Source: DATCZB01 sp035513215
Lineage (GTDB): Bacteria; Pseudomonadota; Gammaproteobacteria; Steroidobacterales; Rariloculaceae
Direction: 5' to 3'
DNA: 64,000 nt
NCBI GenBank assembly: GCA_035513215.1
Contig: DATKCK010000029.1
Coordinates: forward strand, 22,035 to 86,034
Each line of letters opens with the position of its first letter. Positions within the stretch are counted from its first letter, which is position 1. Both the position numbers and the translations under genes were made by a program. The notes below the pieces were generated by a model. That model was not told the origin of the DNA. It saw only the letters and a program-made list of their open reading frames with translations, and searched no databases. Below, one piece after another: positions 44,373 through 53,419 of this stretch.

Positions 44373-46940
44373 CTATTTCACGAGCATGGCCGCGCCGCCG
44401 AGAATCGATGAGCAGACGGCCTTGCCGATGACACTGGTGCGCGCGACGACGTTTCCGTCGGTGCCGGCGAGCCCCGGGCGCGGTGGATCCGAGCCCGGGA
44501 TGCCGTTGACGAGCGTGTCCATTTCAGCCTCGATCAGCGCGCGGTCGGGCTGGGTCAGGATCTGGTTGCCGACACTGCCGACGAGCCGGTCGAGCAGCGG
44601 CGCCGCGAGCGCCGTCTCCCAGCCGGCAGGCTGGCCGGCCGGTGCAACCGCCCAGTTGACGCTGCCGCCCCAGAACGCGTTGCGCGCCGGTATGTCCTCG
44701 ACCACGGCATTGCAGTATTCGATCGCGAGCTGCGCGATCGCCACCTGGTGCGAAGCGAGCACGGCTTCGATCGTCGGCACGGCCGGGAGCGACTGCCTGA
44801 CCTGATCGAAAGTCACGGCGACGGCGGGCTCGAGCGGGCTGACGCCGGTGACCGAGGCCATCGTGGCATTGATCTCGTCGAAGGTCCGAACGCCGATCAG
44901 CGACGCCTCGGGCAGATTCACCGGCGTCGGTGCCGGCGGTGTCACGGGCGCCGGGCGCGAGAACGTGCTCGCGCCGATGCGGTCGAAGGTCAGGAAGAAC
45001 TCGTCCGCGGTCGGGCCCTGTTGCAGCGGAACGACCGTGCCGAGGCTCGCGATCTGCTGACCCGTGGCCGAATCGTAAAGCGTGCTCTCGATGATCGTGT
45101 CGACGTTGGCGTATGCCTGGCCGACGACCGCCTCCTGCCCGTTGATGCCGATGCGAAGGCCTTCGAGATCAATGCCGTCCGGCTGTGCATCCGGATCGAG
45201 ACTGATGAAGAATGGCTCGCGGAACAGATACGCGTAGCTGTCGAAGATCGACGCCTCGAACACGACGTAGCTTTCCGGAACGTTGACCAGGTGCGAGACG
45301 CTGAACAGCAGGAAGAACTTCTCGCCGACGCCGGCTTCGAAGTTCTGAAGGATCTGCGCCTCGGTCAGGGTGCGATTGTGAATCGCGACCAGGCGCAGGA
45401 CGCCGGTGAAAGGCTCATTCGAGGAAACCTCGTTGCCGAGCACGAACGCGTACGTGTCGTTCCAGGAATTGAGCGTGTCGCCGGGCGTCGGGTCCTGCAT
45501 CGTCGACAACACGCCGTTGACATAGATCCTGCGGCCTTCGATCGGATCGTAGGTCGCAACGACGTGCTGCAACGTCGCCTGTAGCACCTCGGCTGCATCC
45601 GGCGTCGACAACTGCGGGTTGCCGTTGGCCGCGAGAGCCGCAGCGATGCCGTCGTTCCGATTGAAGAAATCGTAGTTGTACATCGTCTGCCCGAGATTGA
45701 AGTTCCTGAGATCCGGGCTGCCCGAGTAACTGACGATGCGCACGTCCTCCTGGACGACGTTGCCGGGCACGACCCAGGCTTCGATCGAGTACTCGCCGGT
45801 CGCGGTGATCAGATCGCGCAGCTTCGAGCTCGCCGCCGTCGATGCCTGCGCTTTGCCGCCCGTGAAGTTCAGGCCCCAGCCGCCGAACCACTCGACGTTG
45901 CCCGAGAGCGTCAGATCCATCGCGGGATCGACGCCGCTCGTGTCGTGGGCTATCAGCGACGGCTCGCCTTCCTTGAACTCGTAGTTGGCGATGACGTTCG
46001 CCTCGTAGCGGTTGCCGCCCGAGGCCACCGTGCCTTCGTACAGTGTCAGCGCCATGCTCGCGAGCAGATCGGGATCGACCTGGACCGGCTGGATCTGGCC
46101 CGCGAAAGCGGCAATCGCGTCGGCGAGCGCCTGCGCATCGGCGGCGCAGCTCGCGGTCCAGCAATTGTGCGACTCGTCGCGCAGGCGGTGCACGAAGCGG
46201 GATTCGTCGGGATCCTCGAGGTTCATCTTCGACTTGGCCGCCTCGTAGGCGGTGAGCAGAGCGTCGGCATCGCCGATCGGGCCCTGCGCGAAGAACGGAG
46301 ACTGCATGACGGCCGACCCCGACGAATGGCATTGTCCGCAATCGCCCTGATTGGCCGCGGTCAGCACGGGATAGACGGTCTGGTTGAAAAGGGCGCCGCC
46401 GTCTTCGGGGAAGTTCCGGCTGTCGCCCGGGGAGCGAATGCTCGCCGGCGCTTCGAGCACGATCTCGCGCCCGCCGACGCCTACGATTCCACCGGCCCAG
46501 TTCGTTATCCACGTCTCCATGATCGAGGCGCATGCACCCGCGTCGGACAGCCAGCAGTTATGGTTGGCCTCCATCTGAAGCACCATCAAGGAGTCCGACG
46601 GCAACAGCAGATCGACGACGAGATTCGCATCGGCATAGGCGAGGTTGACATCGTCGCTGCGCGCGAATTTATTCAGGGCCACGCCATCGATGCCATGGCA
46701 CGAGCCGCAACGATTGTCCGTGCGAACGTTGTCGAAGACATGAATCTTGAACTGCTGCACGTCGGGCGTCGCGGGCACGGGTCCGCTGTATCCGGAGCCG
46801 GGGCTCTGCGGTCCGGCGACGTTTTGCTGCGTCGCCGCGCCGCTGCCGCCGCTGCATCCGGCGACGAGACTGAGAACGAACGCGCCGATCAGCGTCGCCG
46901 CGCGTGAATCGATCTTCGGCATGAGTTTCGCGTTGATCAT
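44373..46940 (-). CDS. LamG-domain lipoprotein with two cytochrome c motifs
   Basis: An 855-residue lipoprotein, with lipobox VAGC near residue 29. Two haem motifs follow in the first 230 residues, CGSCH (DNRCGSCHGIDG) and CGQCH (GDCGQCHSSG). Extra paired cysteines are in NHNCWLSDAGACA and SHNCWTASCA. A concanavalin/LamG-type domain (about 320-520) reads DLITATGEYSIEAWV and RRIYVNGVLSTM. The C-terminal third is unassigned. It likely sits on the outer membrane or cell surface, and LamG folds usually bind sugars or proteins. Confidence 0.7.
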   Translation of the reverse strand: MINAKLMPKIDSRAATLIGAFVLSLVAGCSGGSGAATQQNVAGPQSPGSGYSGPVPATPDVQQFKIHVFDNVRTDNRCGSCHGIDGVALNKFARSDDVNLAYADANLVVDLLLPSDSLMVLQMEANHNCWLSDAGACASIMETWITNWAGGIVGVGGREIVLEAPASIRSPGDSRNFPEDGGALFNQTVYPVLTAANQGDCGQCHSSGSAVMQSPFFAQGPIGDADALLTAYEAAKSKMNLEDPDESRFVHRLRDESHNCWTASCAADAQALADAIAAFAGQIQPVQVDPDLLASMALTLYEGTVASGGNRYEANVIANYEFKEGEPSLIAHDTSGVDPAMDLTLSGNVEWFGGWGLNFTGGKAQASTAASSKLRDLITATGEYSIEAWVVPGNVVQEDVRIVSYSGSPDLRNFNLGQTMYNYDFFNRNDGIAAALAANGNPQLSTPDAAEVLQATLQHVVATYDPIEGRRIYVNGVLSTMQDPTPGDTLNSWNDTYAFVLGNEVSSNEPFTGVLRLVAIHNRTLTEAQILQNFEAGVGEKFFLLFSVSHLVNVPESYVVFEASIFDSYAYLFREPFFISLDPDAQPDGIDLEGLRIGINGQEAVVGQAYANVDTIIESTLYDSATGQQIASLGTVVPLQQGPTADEFFLTFDRIGASTFSRPAPVTPPAPTPVNLPEASLIGVRTFDEINATMASVTGVSPLEPAVAVTFDQVRQSLPAVPTIEAVLASHQVAIAQLAIEYCNAVVEDIPARNAFWGGSVNWAVAPAGQPAGWETALAAPLLDRLVGSVGNQILTQPDRALIEAEMDTLVNGIPGSDPPRPGLAGTDGNVVARTSVIGKAVCSSILGGAAMLVK

Positions 46941-46953
46941 CGGGGCGGCCTCG

Positions 46954-48168
46954 CTATAAGCCTTGCGTGCAGTAGTCCGCGGACTCCGCGAACACCTGCC
47001 TCAGGTCGTAGTTGGTGCCGATGAAATCGTTGGTCATCGTCTGCACCTGCGCGCGGTCCGTGCCGTCGACGGGATCGCGCAGGCACACCGCATTGAAGAC
47101 CTTCGTGACCTGGCATTCGGCGAAGGCTCGCGTGCCGGCGAGCTCCTGGCCGAGCGACTTCGCGCCGCTACCTTCGCCCGGCAGCGAGCCGTTCCAGCCG
47201 AGCAACGCGTTCTGACCCTCGCGCCAGTAGTTGCTCCAGCTATCGTCGGGCGTGACGAAGCCGTCGGCGAAGGTCTCGTTGTTGTTGAAGTACTTCGGTT
47301 GAACGGTGCCGTCGGTATATTCGATCGCGCCGCTGGCGTCGTTGAAGTTGTAGTACGCGAAAGCCTGCGCCAGCGGGTCCATGCCGGCATGACAACCGAT
47401 ACAGTTGTTGAGGAAAACACGGCTGTCGGCGCCCGGGCTTCGCGACACGTCCTGACGAATCCGGTCCGGCACGATGCTCGTGTCGTGCACCTGCTCGAGG
47501 TCCATGCACATGTGGTTCACCAGCGTGAAGCGGAACATCGCCCGATTCGTGCCGGCAATGAAAAACGCCTCGGAAGCCGCGCGCGTCGTCATCGCGCCGG
47601 CCGTCGCGTCGGGCGGCAGCATCGGATAGACCGTCGACTGCGGCACGGCGACGAGCTCGGACGTCGGGTCGAAGCCCGGCTCCATCATGCGCGTCTCGAG
47701 CGCCTCGAAGTGCGCGTTGCTCGAGGTCGTCGGCAACGGAGCGCCGGACTGCACGTAAAGCCGATCGATGCTCAGAATCTGATTGAACGGCACCTGATTG
47801 ATGACCATGCCGATGACCAGCGTCGTGTAGTCGTTCAGCGGGACGAAAGCCGTCTGGTCGCGGTTGGTCCACGCCGCCGCGAAGTTCTTCAGCGTAACCG
47901 TGGCGAAGTGACGGCTGTTCTCGCCGAGCGTGATCGCGTACATCGCGGCCTGCGCGGGCATCCGTGACTCCATCGCGATGAGATCTGCCTCGGTTGCCGG
48001 CACGCCGGTAAGGCGGTCGTGAATCGCTTTCGCCTGTTCTCTCGATGTTTGGGCGAATGCGAGCGAGACACCGCTCAACAGAAGTGCGAGCAGCACGAAC
48101 AATCGCCAGACTGTTCTATGCGATGCGAGCGTTCCATCGTTCGGCAGCTTTTCAATCTTGTTGATCAT
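46954..48168 (-). CDS. Exported c-type cytochrome, DUF1585/DUF1588-like
   Basis: A 404-residue protein with a Sec signal (LFVLLALLLSGVSLAFAQ). One haem motif lies in LNNCIGCHAGMDPLAQAFAY (about 255-275). The sequence around it, MDP then DGTVQPKYFN, and ECQVTKVFNAVCLRDP further on, resembles the DUF1588/DUF1585 region of planctomycete-type PSCyt proteins. First gene of the three-gene minus-strand operon, divergent from the HzsA-like gene; the following gene starts 14 bp later. Confidence 0.65.
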   Translation of the reverse strand: MINKIEKLPNDGTLASHRTVWRLFVLLALLLSGVSLAFAQTSREQAKAIHDRLTGVPATEADLIAMESRMPAQAAMYAITLGENSRHFATVTLKNFAAAWTNRDQTAFVPLNDYTTLVIGMVINQVPFNQILSIDRLYVQSGAPLPTTSSNAHFEALETRMMEPGFDPTSELVAVPQSTVYPMLPPDATAGAMTTRAASEAFFIAGTNRAMFRFTLVNHMCMDLEQVHDTSIVPDRIRQDVSRSPGADSRVFLNNCIGCHAGMDPLAQAFAYYNFNDASGAIEYTDGTVQPKYFNNNETFADGFVTPDDSWSNYWREGQNALLGWNGSLPGEGSGAKSLGQELAGTRAFAECQVTKVFNAVCLRDPVDGTDRAQVQTMTNDFIGTNYDLRQVFAESADYCTQGL

Positions 48169-48624
48169 TGCTTACAACCATTCTGGTTTTCGCGCTTTCG
48201 AGGCGGCGCAGTGAATCACAAACGATTCGCTCGCGTAATGTGGAAATAGGCAGACGTCTCGGTTCAGCGACAGTTTCAGTTGCAAGCTAACTGACGGTTA
48301 AGCTCGATGCAGTGATTTGGATCGGCGTTCTTTGAACGAGGAGATCGCGAGCCGATTTAAGTGAAATTCGAGAGAGTTTCACGCCTTTGGCGATCGTTTC
48401 TTAGAGAACTGTGTCACGTTTTCTCCGGTGAGAATCGCGATGGGTTCTGTGATCGCGTTAACGGCGGCATTCGCACCCCAACCCCCATCATATCGGGGCC
48501 GCGACATTAAGTTGAATCGGTGTCGCAGGGTGTTGGCCGTTATGTCGAGCGTCACAGACGAGGAATCTGCGATCGAACCTGGGACCTGGAAGGAACCAAG
48601 GACCCGGAGCGAGAGGGAATTCCG
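48169..48624. promoter_or_regulatory. 456-bp divergent control region of the surface redox operons
   Basis: No gene is supported here; it is less GC-rich than its surroundings. GTGAAA (48361-48366) and TTTCAC (48377-48382) are an exact inverted repeat spaced by 10 bp and could be an operator. TTGAAT at 48513-48518 is a -35-like candidate for the plus operon. A GAGAGGGA ribosome-binding site precedes the ATG at 48625. Both operons must start inside this interval. Confidence 0.5.
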
Positions 48625-51291
48625 ATGAACGCACGAGCAGGGATAGTGAATTTGCGTCTTCTTATCAAGCCACGCATCGAAGCATCGTTCCGGGCTGCCG
48701 CACTTGCCGCGGCCGCTCTGAGTCTCGCAGCCTGCGGCCAGAGCGACGGCAGCGTCGGTGTCGGGTCCGGGCAGGATCCCGATCCGGTGGCGCTCGATTT
48801 CCCGATCGCCTATACGAAGGGACCGCTGTTCGACGAGGACATGGCGCTGCAAACGCCGACCGACATCCGCGAGGTGCAGCGGTTCAACGTCGGCACCGAC
48901 CTCTATCTGCTCGATCGCGCCTCGCCCTCGGCTATCGAGCGGAACATCACTCTCTCCGAGACGCAGGGACTCGGCGATGTCCAGGGCGCCGAAATCTCGG
49001 TCGACGGCACGCGAGTTCTTTTCTCGATGCGAGGGCCGTTCGATCCAAACCTGGCCGACGAGGATCAGCCGACCTGGAACGTCTGGGAATACGACATCCC
49101 GACCGATACGTTGAGACGCATCATTCCAGACGATCTGACGGCCGAGGAAGGCCACGAGATTCATCCGCAGTACCTCGCCGACGGCCGGATCATCTTCTCG
49201 TCGACGCGCCAGACCCAGTCGAAGGCGATCCTGGTCGACGAGAACAAGCAGCAGTTCGAGGCTTTCGACGAGAGCTTCGGCGAGCCGTCGTTCGTCCTGC
49301 ACGTCATGGACGATGACGGGAACAACCTGCGTCAGGTCTCGTTCAACCAAAGTCACGATCTCGAGCCGACGCTGAGAGACAACGGCAAGGTTGTGTTCAC
49401 GCGTTGGGACAACGCCGGCAACAACAACGCGATGCACCTGTATCAGATGAATCCGGACGGCAGTGATCTCGAGCTCCTCTATGGCGCCGAGAGCCACGCG
49501 ACCGGAACGGCCGGCGGCGACGTTCACTTCGTCGGCGCGCGCGAGATGCTCGATGGCCGCATCATGGCGATCGCGCGGGAGTTCGATCACGACGAGCTCG
49601 GCGGCGATGTCATCACGATCGATATCGGCACGTACGTCGAGAACACGCAGGCCGTCGCCTCGTTCTTCGGCATGCCGGGCCCGGCGCAGGCGTCGGCGAC
49701 GCCGAATCAGGTCCGCACGGACGATCAGCCTTCGGTCGGCGGACGGTTCAGCTCCGCGTTTCCGCTCTGGGACGGCACGGGCCGTGTTCTCGTCTCCTGG
49801 ATGATCTGCCGCCTCGTCGAAGATCCCCTCGCCGCCGAGCCTGTTATCGTGCCCTGCACGCCGCAGAACCTGGCGATTCCGACCGCGGAGCCGGCTGATC
49901 CGCTCTACGGCATATGGATGTACGATCCGGTCGATCAGACCCACCTTCCCATCGTCATCGGCGAGGAACGCGTTCTGATCGCCGACGTCGTGGCAGCGCA
50001 GCCGCGGCCGAACCCGCTCGCGATCCCGGATCCCGTGCCGGGCGTCGGTGTCGATCCCGATCTCGTTGCCGAGAACGCCGGCATCCTGAACATCAGAAGC
50101 GTCTACGACATCGATGGCGTGGACGTCGCCGTGCCCGATATCGCAACGCTGGCCGACCCGGCCTTCGCCACGGCCGACGAGCGTCCGGCGCGTTTCCTCC
50201 GGATCGAGAAGGCCGTATCGATCCCGGACGAGGACATCAAGGAGCTCGAGGCGACTGACTTCGGCCCGAACATTCTCCAGGGCATGCGCGAGATCGTCGG
50301 CTACGCGCCGGTCGAGCCCGACGGCTCCGTTCGCATCAAGGTCCCGGCCAACGTGGCGCTCGCCGTCAGCGTGCTCGACGGCGACGGCCGTCGGGCCACG
50401 GCCCGCCACCAGGCCTGGATACAGCTCGTGCCCGGGGAGGAGCTTCGCTGCAACGGCTGCCACACACCGTTCAACGGCATGTCGCACGGCCGGGGCGAGA
50501 GCTTCGATTCCGCTTACGGCGGTGCGACCGGCGACGGCATCGAGTTTACGAATACGCTCGCGAGCCTCTCGCCGAATTTCGGCGAGACGATGGCCGAGGC
50601 GCGCACGCGCATCAGTTGCCAGACGGACTGCGCCGCGCTCGAGCCTGGCCTCGATATCGTCTATGAGGATTTCTGGACCGACGCCGCAGCGACGGGCCGC
50701 GCGGCCGATGCGTCGTTCGCATGGCGCTATGCCGACATCACGACGCTGCCCGCGCTGCCGGTCACGAATCCCGCGTGCCTGACGACATGGACGGCGACCT
50801 GCCGCACTGTCGTCAATTACGAGGCGCACATTCATCCGCTCTGGAGCGCCAATCGCGAAGTGCTGGATCCGGACGACAACGTGACGGTCATCGCCGACTA
50901 CAACTGCACTCAGGGCGGCTGCCATATTCCCCGCGACGCGATGGATCAGCTCTCCGTGCCGGCGGCGCAGCTCGACCTGAGCGAAATCGTTCCGCGCGAG
51001 GTCGTGAACCATGCAACGGCCTATCGCGAGCTCCTGTTCAGCGACGCCGAGCAGGAGGTCGTCAACAACGCGCTTCAGGACGTGGCCGGCGGCATGACCA
51101 TCCCGGCGTCGATGAGCGCAGCCGGCGCCAACGCCTCCAACCGGTTTTTCGCGCCGTTCGAGACGGGCACGCACCGCGACCCGTTGACGCTCGAGAGCTG
51201 GCTGTCGCCGGCCGAGCTCAAGCTGATCTCGGAGTGGCTCGACATCGGCGCGCAGTACTACAACAACCCGTTCGACGTACCGGATAACTGA
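48625..51291 (+). CDS. HzsA-like propeller lipoprotein with haem motifs
   Basis: An 888-residue lipoprotein with lipobox SLAAC (Cys37). The middle (about 70-430) has WD40/TolB-type propeller repeats such as GAEISVDGTRVLFSM and DGRIIFSSTRQTQS, and HDLEPTLRDNGKVVFTRWD, as in proteins related to the hydrazine synthase alpha subunit. A canonical haem motif CNGCH lies at 609-613. A spaced motif CTQGGCH (761-767) has the CX4CH pattern known for rare c-haems. First gene of the plus-strand operon; its stop overlaps the next ATG (TGATG). Confidence 0.65.
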   Translation: MNARAGIVNLRLLIKPRIEASFRAAALAAAALSLAACGQSDGSVGVGSGQDPDPVALDFPIAYTKGPLFDEDMALQTPTDIREVQRFNVGTDLYLLDRASPSAIERNITLSETQGLGDVQGAEISVDGTRVLFSMRGPFDPNLADEDQPTWNVWEYDIPTDTLRRIIPDDLTAEEGHEIHPQYLADGRIIFSSTRQTQSKAILVDENKQQFEAFDESFGEPSFVLHVMDDDGNNLRQVSFNQSHDLEPTLRDNGKVVFTRWDNAGNNNAMHLYQMNPDGSDLELLYGAESHATGTAGGDVHFVGAREMLDGRIMAIAREFDHDELGGDVITIDIGTYVENTQAVASFFGMPGPAQASATPNQVRTDDQPSVGGRFSSAFPLWDGTGRVLVSWMICRLVEDPLAAEPVIVPCTPQNLAIPTAEPADPLYGIWMYDPVDQTHLPIVIGEERVLIADVVAAQPRPNPLAIPDPVPGVGVDPDLVAENAGILNIRSVYDIDGVDVAVPDIATLADPAFATADERPARFLRIEKAVSIPDEDIKELEATDFGPNILQGMREIVGYAPVEPDGSVRIKVPANVALAVSVLDGDGRRATARHQAWIQLVPGEELRCNGCHTPFNGMSHGRGESFDSAYGGATGDGIEFTNTLASLSPNFGETMAEARTRISCQTDCAALEPGLDIVYEDFWTDAAATGRAADASFAWRYADITTLPALPVTNPACLTTWTATCRTVVNYEAHIHPLWSANREVLDPDDNVTVIADYNCTQGGCHIPRDAMDQLSVPAAQLDLSEIVPREVVNHATAYRELLFSDAEQEVVNNALQDVAGGMTIPASMSAAGANASNRFFAPFETGTHRDPLTLESWLSPAELKLISEWLDIGAQYYNNPFDVPDN

Positions 51292-52031
51292 TGCGTATCG
51301 GGGTGTCTATCATCGTACTCGGCCTCGGCCTCTCTGCGGCGACAGGCTGGACCCAGCAGCGGCACCCCGAGGTCACCGTCCAGGATCCTTTCATCGAGCT
51401 GCACACGGGCCCCGGCCGCGGCTATCCGATCTTTTACGTCGCCGAGCGCGGCGAGACGGTCACGGTGCTAAGGCGCCGTACCGACTGGTTCCAGATCGAG
51501 ATACCGCGCGGCGAGCGCGGCTGGGTGCATCTGGAGCAGATGGCCCGGACGCTCGACCCCGACGGCGAAGCCTTCGAGGTCCCCGGGTTCTCGCTCGAGG
51601 ACTATACCGACCGCCGCTGGGAGGTCGGCATGCAGTACGGCGACTTCGGCGGCGCCAACGTGATCTCAGCCTTCGGCGGCTACGGCGTGACCGAGAACCT
51701 CCAGCTCGAGCTATGGGTCGGTCAGGCGCTCGGCCGATTCTCGAACAGCAACATGTTGAACGTGAACATCTCGCATCTGATGTTCCCGGACAAGCGCGTG
51801 ACGCCGATTTTCACCCTCGGCGCCGGCACCATTAATACGTCGCCGAAAGCCACGCTCGTCGCCACGAACGACCGCCAGGACGCGATGGCGCTGGCAGGGC
51901 TCGGCGTTCGCACCTATTTGACCCGAAGGTTCGTTTTTCGCACGGAATACAAAGCTTACGTCGTCTTTACGAGCCGGGACGACAATGAGGAAGTCAGGGA
52001 ATGGAAAGCAGGTTTCTCGTTCTTTTTCTGA
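51291..52031 (+). CDS. SH3-domain outer-membrane barrel protein
   Basis: A 246-residue exported protein. A short signal (VSIIVLGLGLSAATG) is followed by an SH3b domain (about 28-85, IELHTGPGRGYPIFYVAERG and WFQIEIPRGERGWVH). A beta-barrel-like region of alternating strands ends in KAGFSFFF, the C-terminal Phe typical of outer-membrane proteins recognised by BamA. Its ATG overlaps the stop of the HzsA-like gene, and it overlaps the next gene by 31 bp, so all are translated together. Confidence 0.72.
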   Translation: MRIGVSIIVLGLGLSAATGWTQQRHPEVTVQDPFIELHTGPGRGYPIFYVAERGETVTVLRRRTDWFQIEIPRGERGWVHLEQMARTLDPDGEAFEVPGFSLEDYTDRRWEVGMQYGDFGGANVISAFGGYGVTENLQLELWVGQALGRFSNSNMLNVNISHLMFPDKRVTPIFTLGAGTINTSPKATLVATNDRQDAMALAGLGVRTYLTRRFVFRTEYKAYVVFTSRDDNEEVREWKAGFSFFF

Positions 52032-52657
52032 TGGCCATTACCGCTCTCGGCCTCGGCGCCTGCTCGCGGCAGCGTGCCGTCGCGGCCGACGAGTCGGGCC
52101 AGCCGCCGGTCATCGAGCCCGAGGTCCACAGGCGCGAGATCGAGCAGGCGCGCATCGATACCGAGGATTTCGAGGTCGGCGTCTATGCCGGCCAGTTGAG
52201 CGTCGAGGATTTCGGCGTCAACAGCGTCGTCGGGGCTCACTTCACATATCACGTCACCGAGGGATTCTTCGTCGACGTATCGGGCGGCCGGAGCGACACG
52301 GAAAGGACCAGTTTCGAGCGCTTGAGCGGGGCTGCGCAATTGCTCACAGATTCGGAGCGCGAGTATTCCTACTATAACCTCTCGCTCGGCTACAACATTC
52401 TGCCGGGCGAGAGTTTTATCGGGCGTAATCGCGCGCTCAACACGGCGCTGTACGTGATCGGGGGCGTCGGGAAGACGGATTTTGCGGGAGACGATCGGTT
52501 CACTCTGAACGTAGGCATCGGCTTTCGATTGATGCCGCTCGACTGGCTCGCCGTTCACGCCGATCTGCGCGATTATATTTATGACATCGACCTTTTGGGT
52601 CAGGAGAAGACCTCGCACAACCTGGAAGCACGAATCGGTGTGAGCTTTTTCTTCTGA
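52001..52657 (+). CDS. Outer-membrane beta-barrel lipoprotein
   Basis: A 218-residue protein. The lipobox is LGAC near residue 20 in ITALGLGACSRQ. Strand-rich sequence follows (VVGAHFTYHVTEGFFVDVSG) and it ends ARIGVSFFF, again an outer-membrane C-terminal signature. It resembles the neighbouring SH3-barrel ending and may pair with it. ATG 52001 is preceded by GTCAGGGA and lies inside the upstream gene. Confidence 0.68.
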   Translation: MESRFLVLFLMAITALGLGACSRQRAVAADESGQPPVIEPEVHRREIEQARIDTEDFEVGVYAGQLSVEDFGVNSVVGAHFTYHVTEGFFVDVSGGRSDTERTSFERLSGAAQLLTDSEREYSYYNLSLGYNILPGESFIGRNRALNTALYVIGGVGKTDFAGDDRFTLNVGIGFRLMPLDWLAVHADLRDYIYDIDLLGQEKTSHNLEARIGVSFFF

Positions 52658-52683
52658 TGGCCGATTCTCCGGAGGAGTGAGCA

Positions 52684-53172
52684 ATGTTGAAGAGATTTAT
52701 CACTTTCGCCGGCAGCATCCTGCTTGTCTGGTCGGCCTCGGCCGGCGAGCTTTCGGGCGTCGCGCCGGATTTCGATCTCGCGGCGCGCGACGGCGGTCGC
52801 GTGGCGCTATCCGATCTCTCGGGCCAGGTCGTCATGGTCAATTTCTGGGCGACCTGGTGCGGTCCCTGCCGCGCGGAGATGCCGCACCTCGAGGCGCTCT
52901 ATCACCGCTACAGCGATCTCGGCTTCACCCTGCTCGGCGTCAACGTTGAGGAAGATTCGAGCGGCGCCGACAGGTTCCTCGAGGCAACGCCGGTTTCATT
53001 TCCGATCCTGTTCGACCCCGAGAACAATGTCAGCGAGCTCTACGACGTCGTTGCGATGCCGAGCACGGTGCTGATCGACAAGAGCGGGAACATGCGCTAC
53101 ATCCACCACGGCTATCAGCCCGGGTACGAAAACGAGTACCAGTCGCAGATTCGGGCCCTGATCAGGGAATGA
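52684..53172 (+). CDS. TlpA-like periplasmic thioredoxin
   Basis: A 162-residue exported redox protein. A signal peptide (ITFAGSILLVWSASAG) precedes a thioredoxin fold with active site FWATWCGPCRAEMP (CGPC at about 59-62) and the cis-Pro in VAMPSTVLID. TlpA-type proteins reduce cysteines of apocytochromes before haem attachment or of partner proteins. In this operon a role in preparing the CXXCH proteins is plausible. Spacing to neighbours is 26 and 19 bp. Confidence 0.85.
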   Translation: MLKRFITFAGSILLVWSASAGELSGVAPDFDLAARDGGRVALSDLSGQVVMVNFWATWCGPCRAEMPHLEALYHRYSDLGFTLLGVNVEEDSSGADRFLEATPVSFPILFDPENNVSELYDVVAMPSTVLIDKSGNMRYIHHGYQPGYENEYQSQIRALIRE

Positions 53173-53191
53173 GACACAAGGAGCGAGACCG

Positions 53192-53419
53192 ATGAAGCTG
53201 CTGAAATTCGCGGGTATCGGTTTGCTGCTGGCCGTGGCGGCGGCCGGCTGCGCCATCGAGCCCTGGGTCAAGCCCTATGAGCGCGACCACATCGCCGATC
53301 CCATCATGTCGTTCGATCGTGATCCGGTGTCGAGCGCCTACATTCATCACGTTTACGAAGCGCGCGAGGGCGCGCGCGGCGCGACCGGCAGCGCCGGCGG
53401 CGGTTGCGGCTGCAACTGA
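53192..53419 (+). CDS. DUF4266 small lipoprotein
   Basis: A 75-residue lipoprotein, lipobox AAAGC (about residue 20). The core reads IEPWVKPYERDHIADPIM then SFDRDPVSSAYIHHVYEARE, the DUF4266 pattern, and it ends in a Gly-rich GSAGGGCGCN. This family is regularly found next to DUF3570 barrel genes. The stop overlaps the start of the DUF3570 gene (TGATG). Function unknown. Confidence 0.85.
   Translation: MKLLKFAGIGLLLAVAAAGCAIEPWVKPYERDHIADPIMSFDRDPVSSAYIHHVYEAREGARGATGSAGGGCGCN

Noticed and set aside
42676..44805. A 709-residue plus-strand open frame opposite the DUF1501-like gene
   Set aside because: Low-complexity Arg/Ala/Val composition and no start signal. The opposite strand carries a Tat signal and family segments.
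48379..51174. A 931-residue minus-strand open frame opposite the HzsA-like gene
   Set aside because: It is rich in Arg, Asp and His without hydrophobic or domain structure, the usual shadow of a high-GC gene; the plus strand has a lipobox, propeller repeats and haem motifs.
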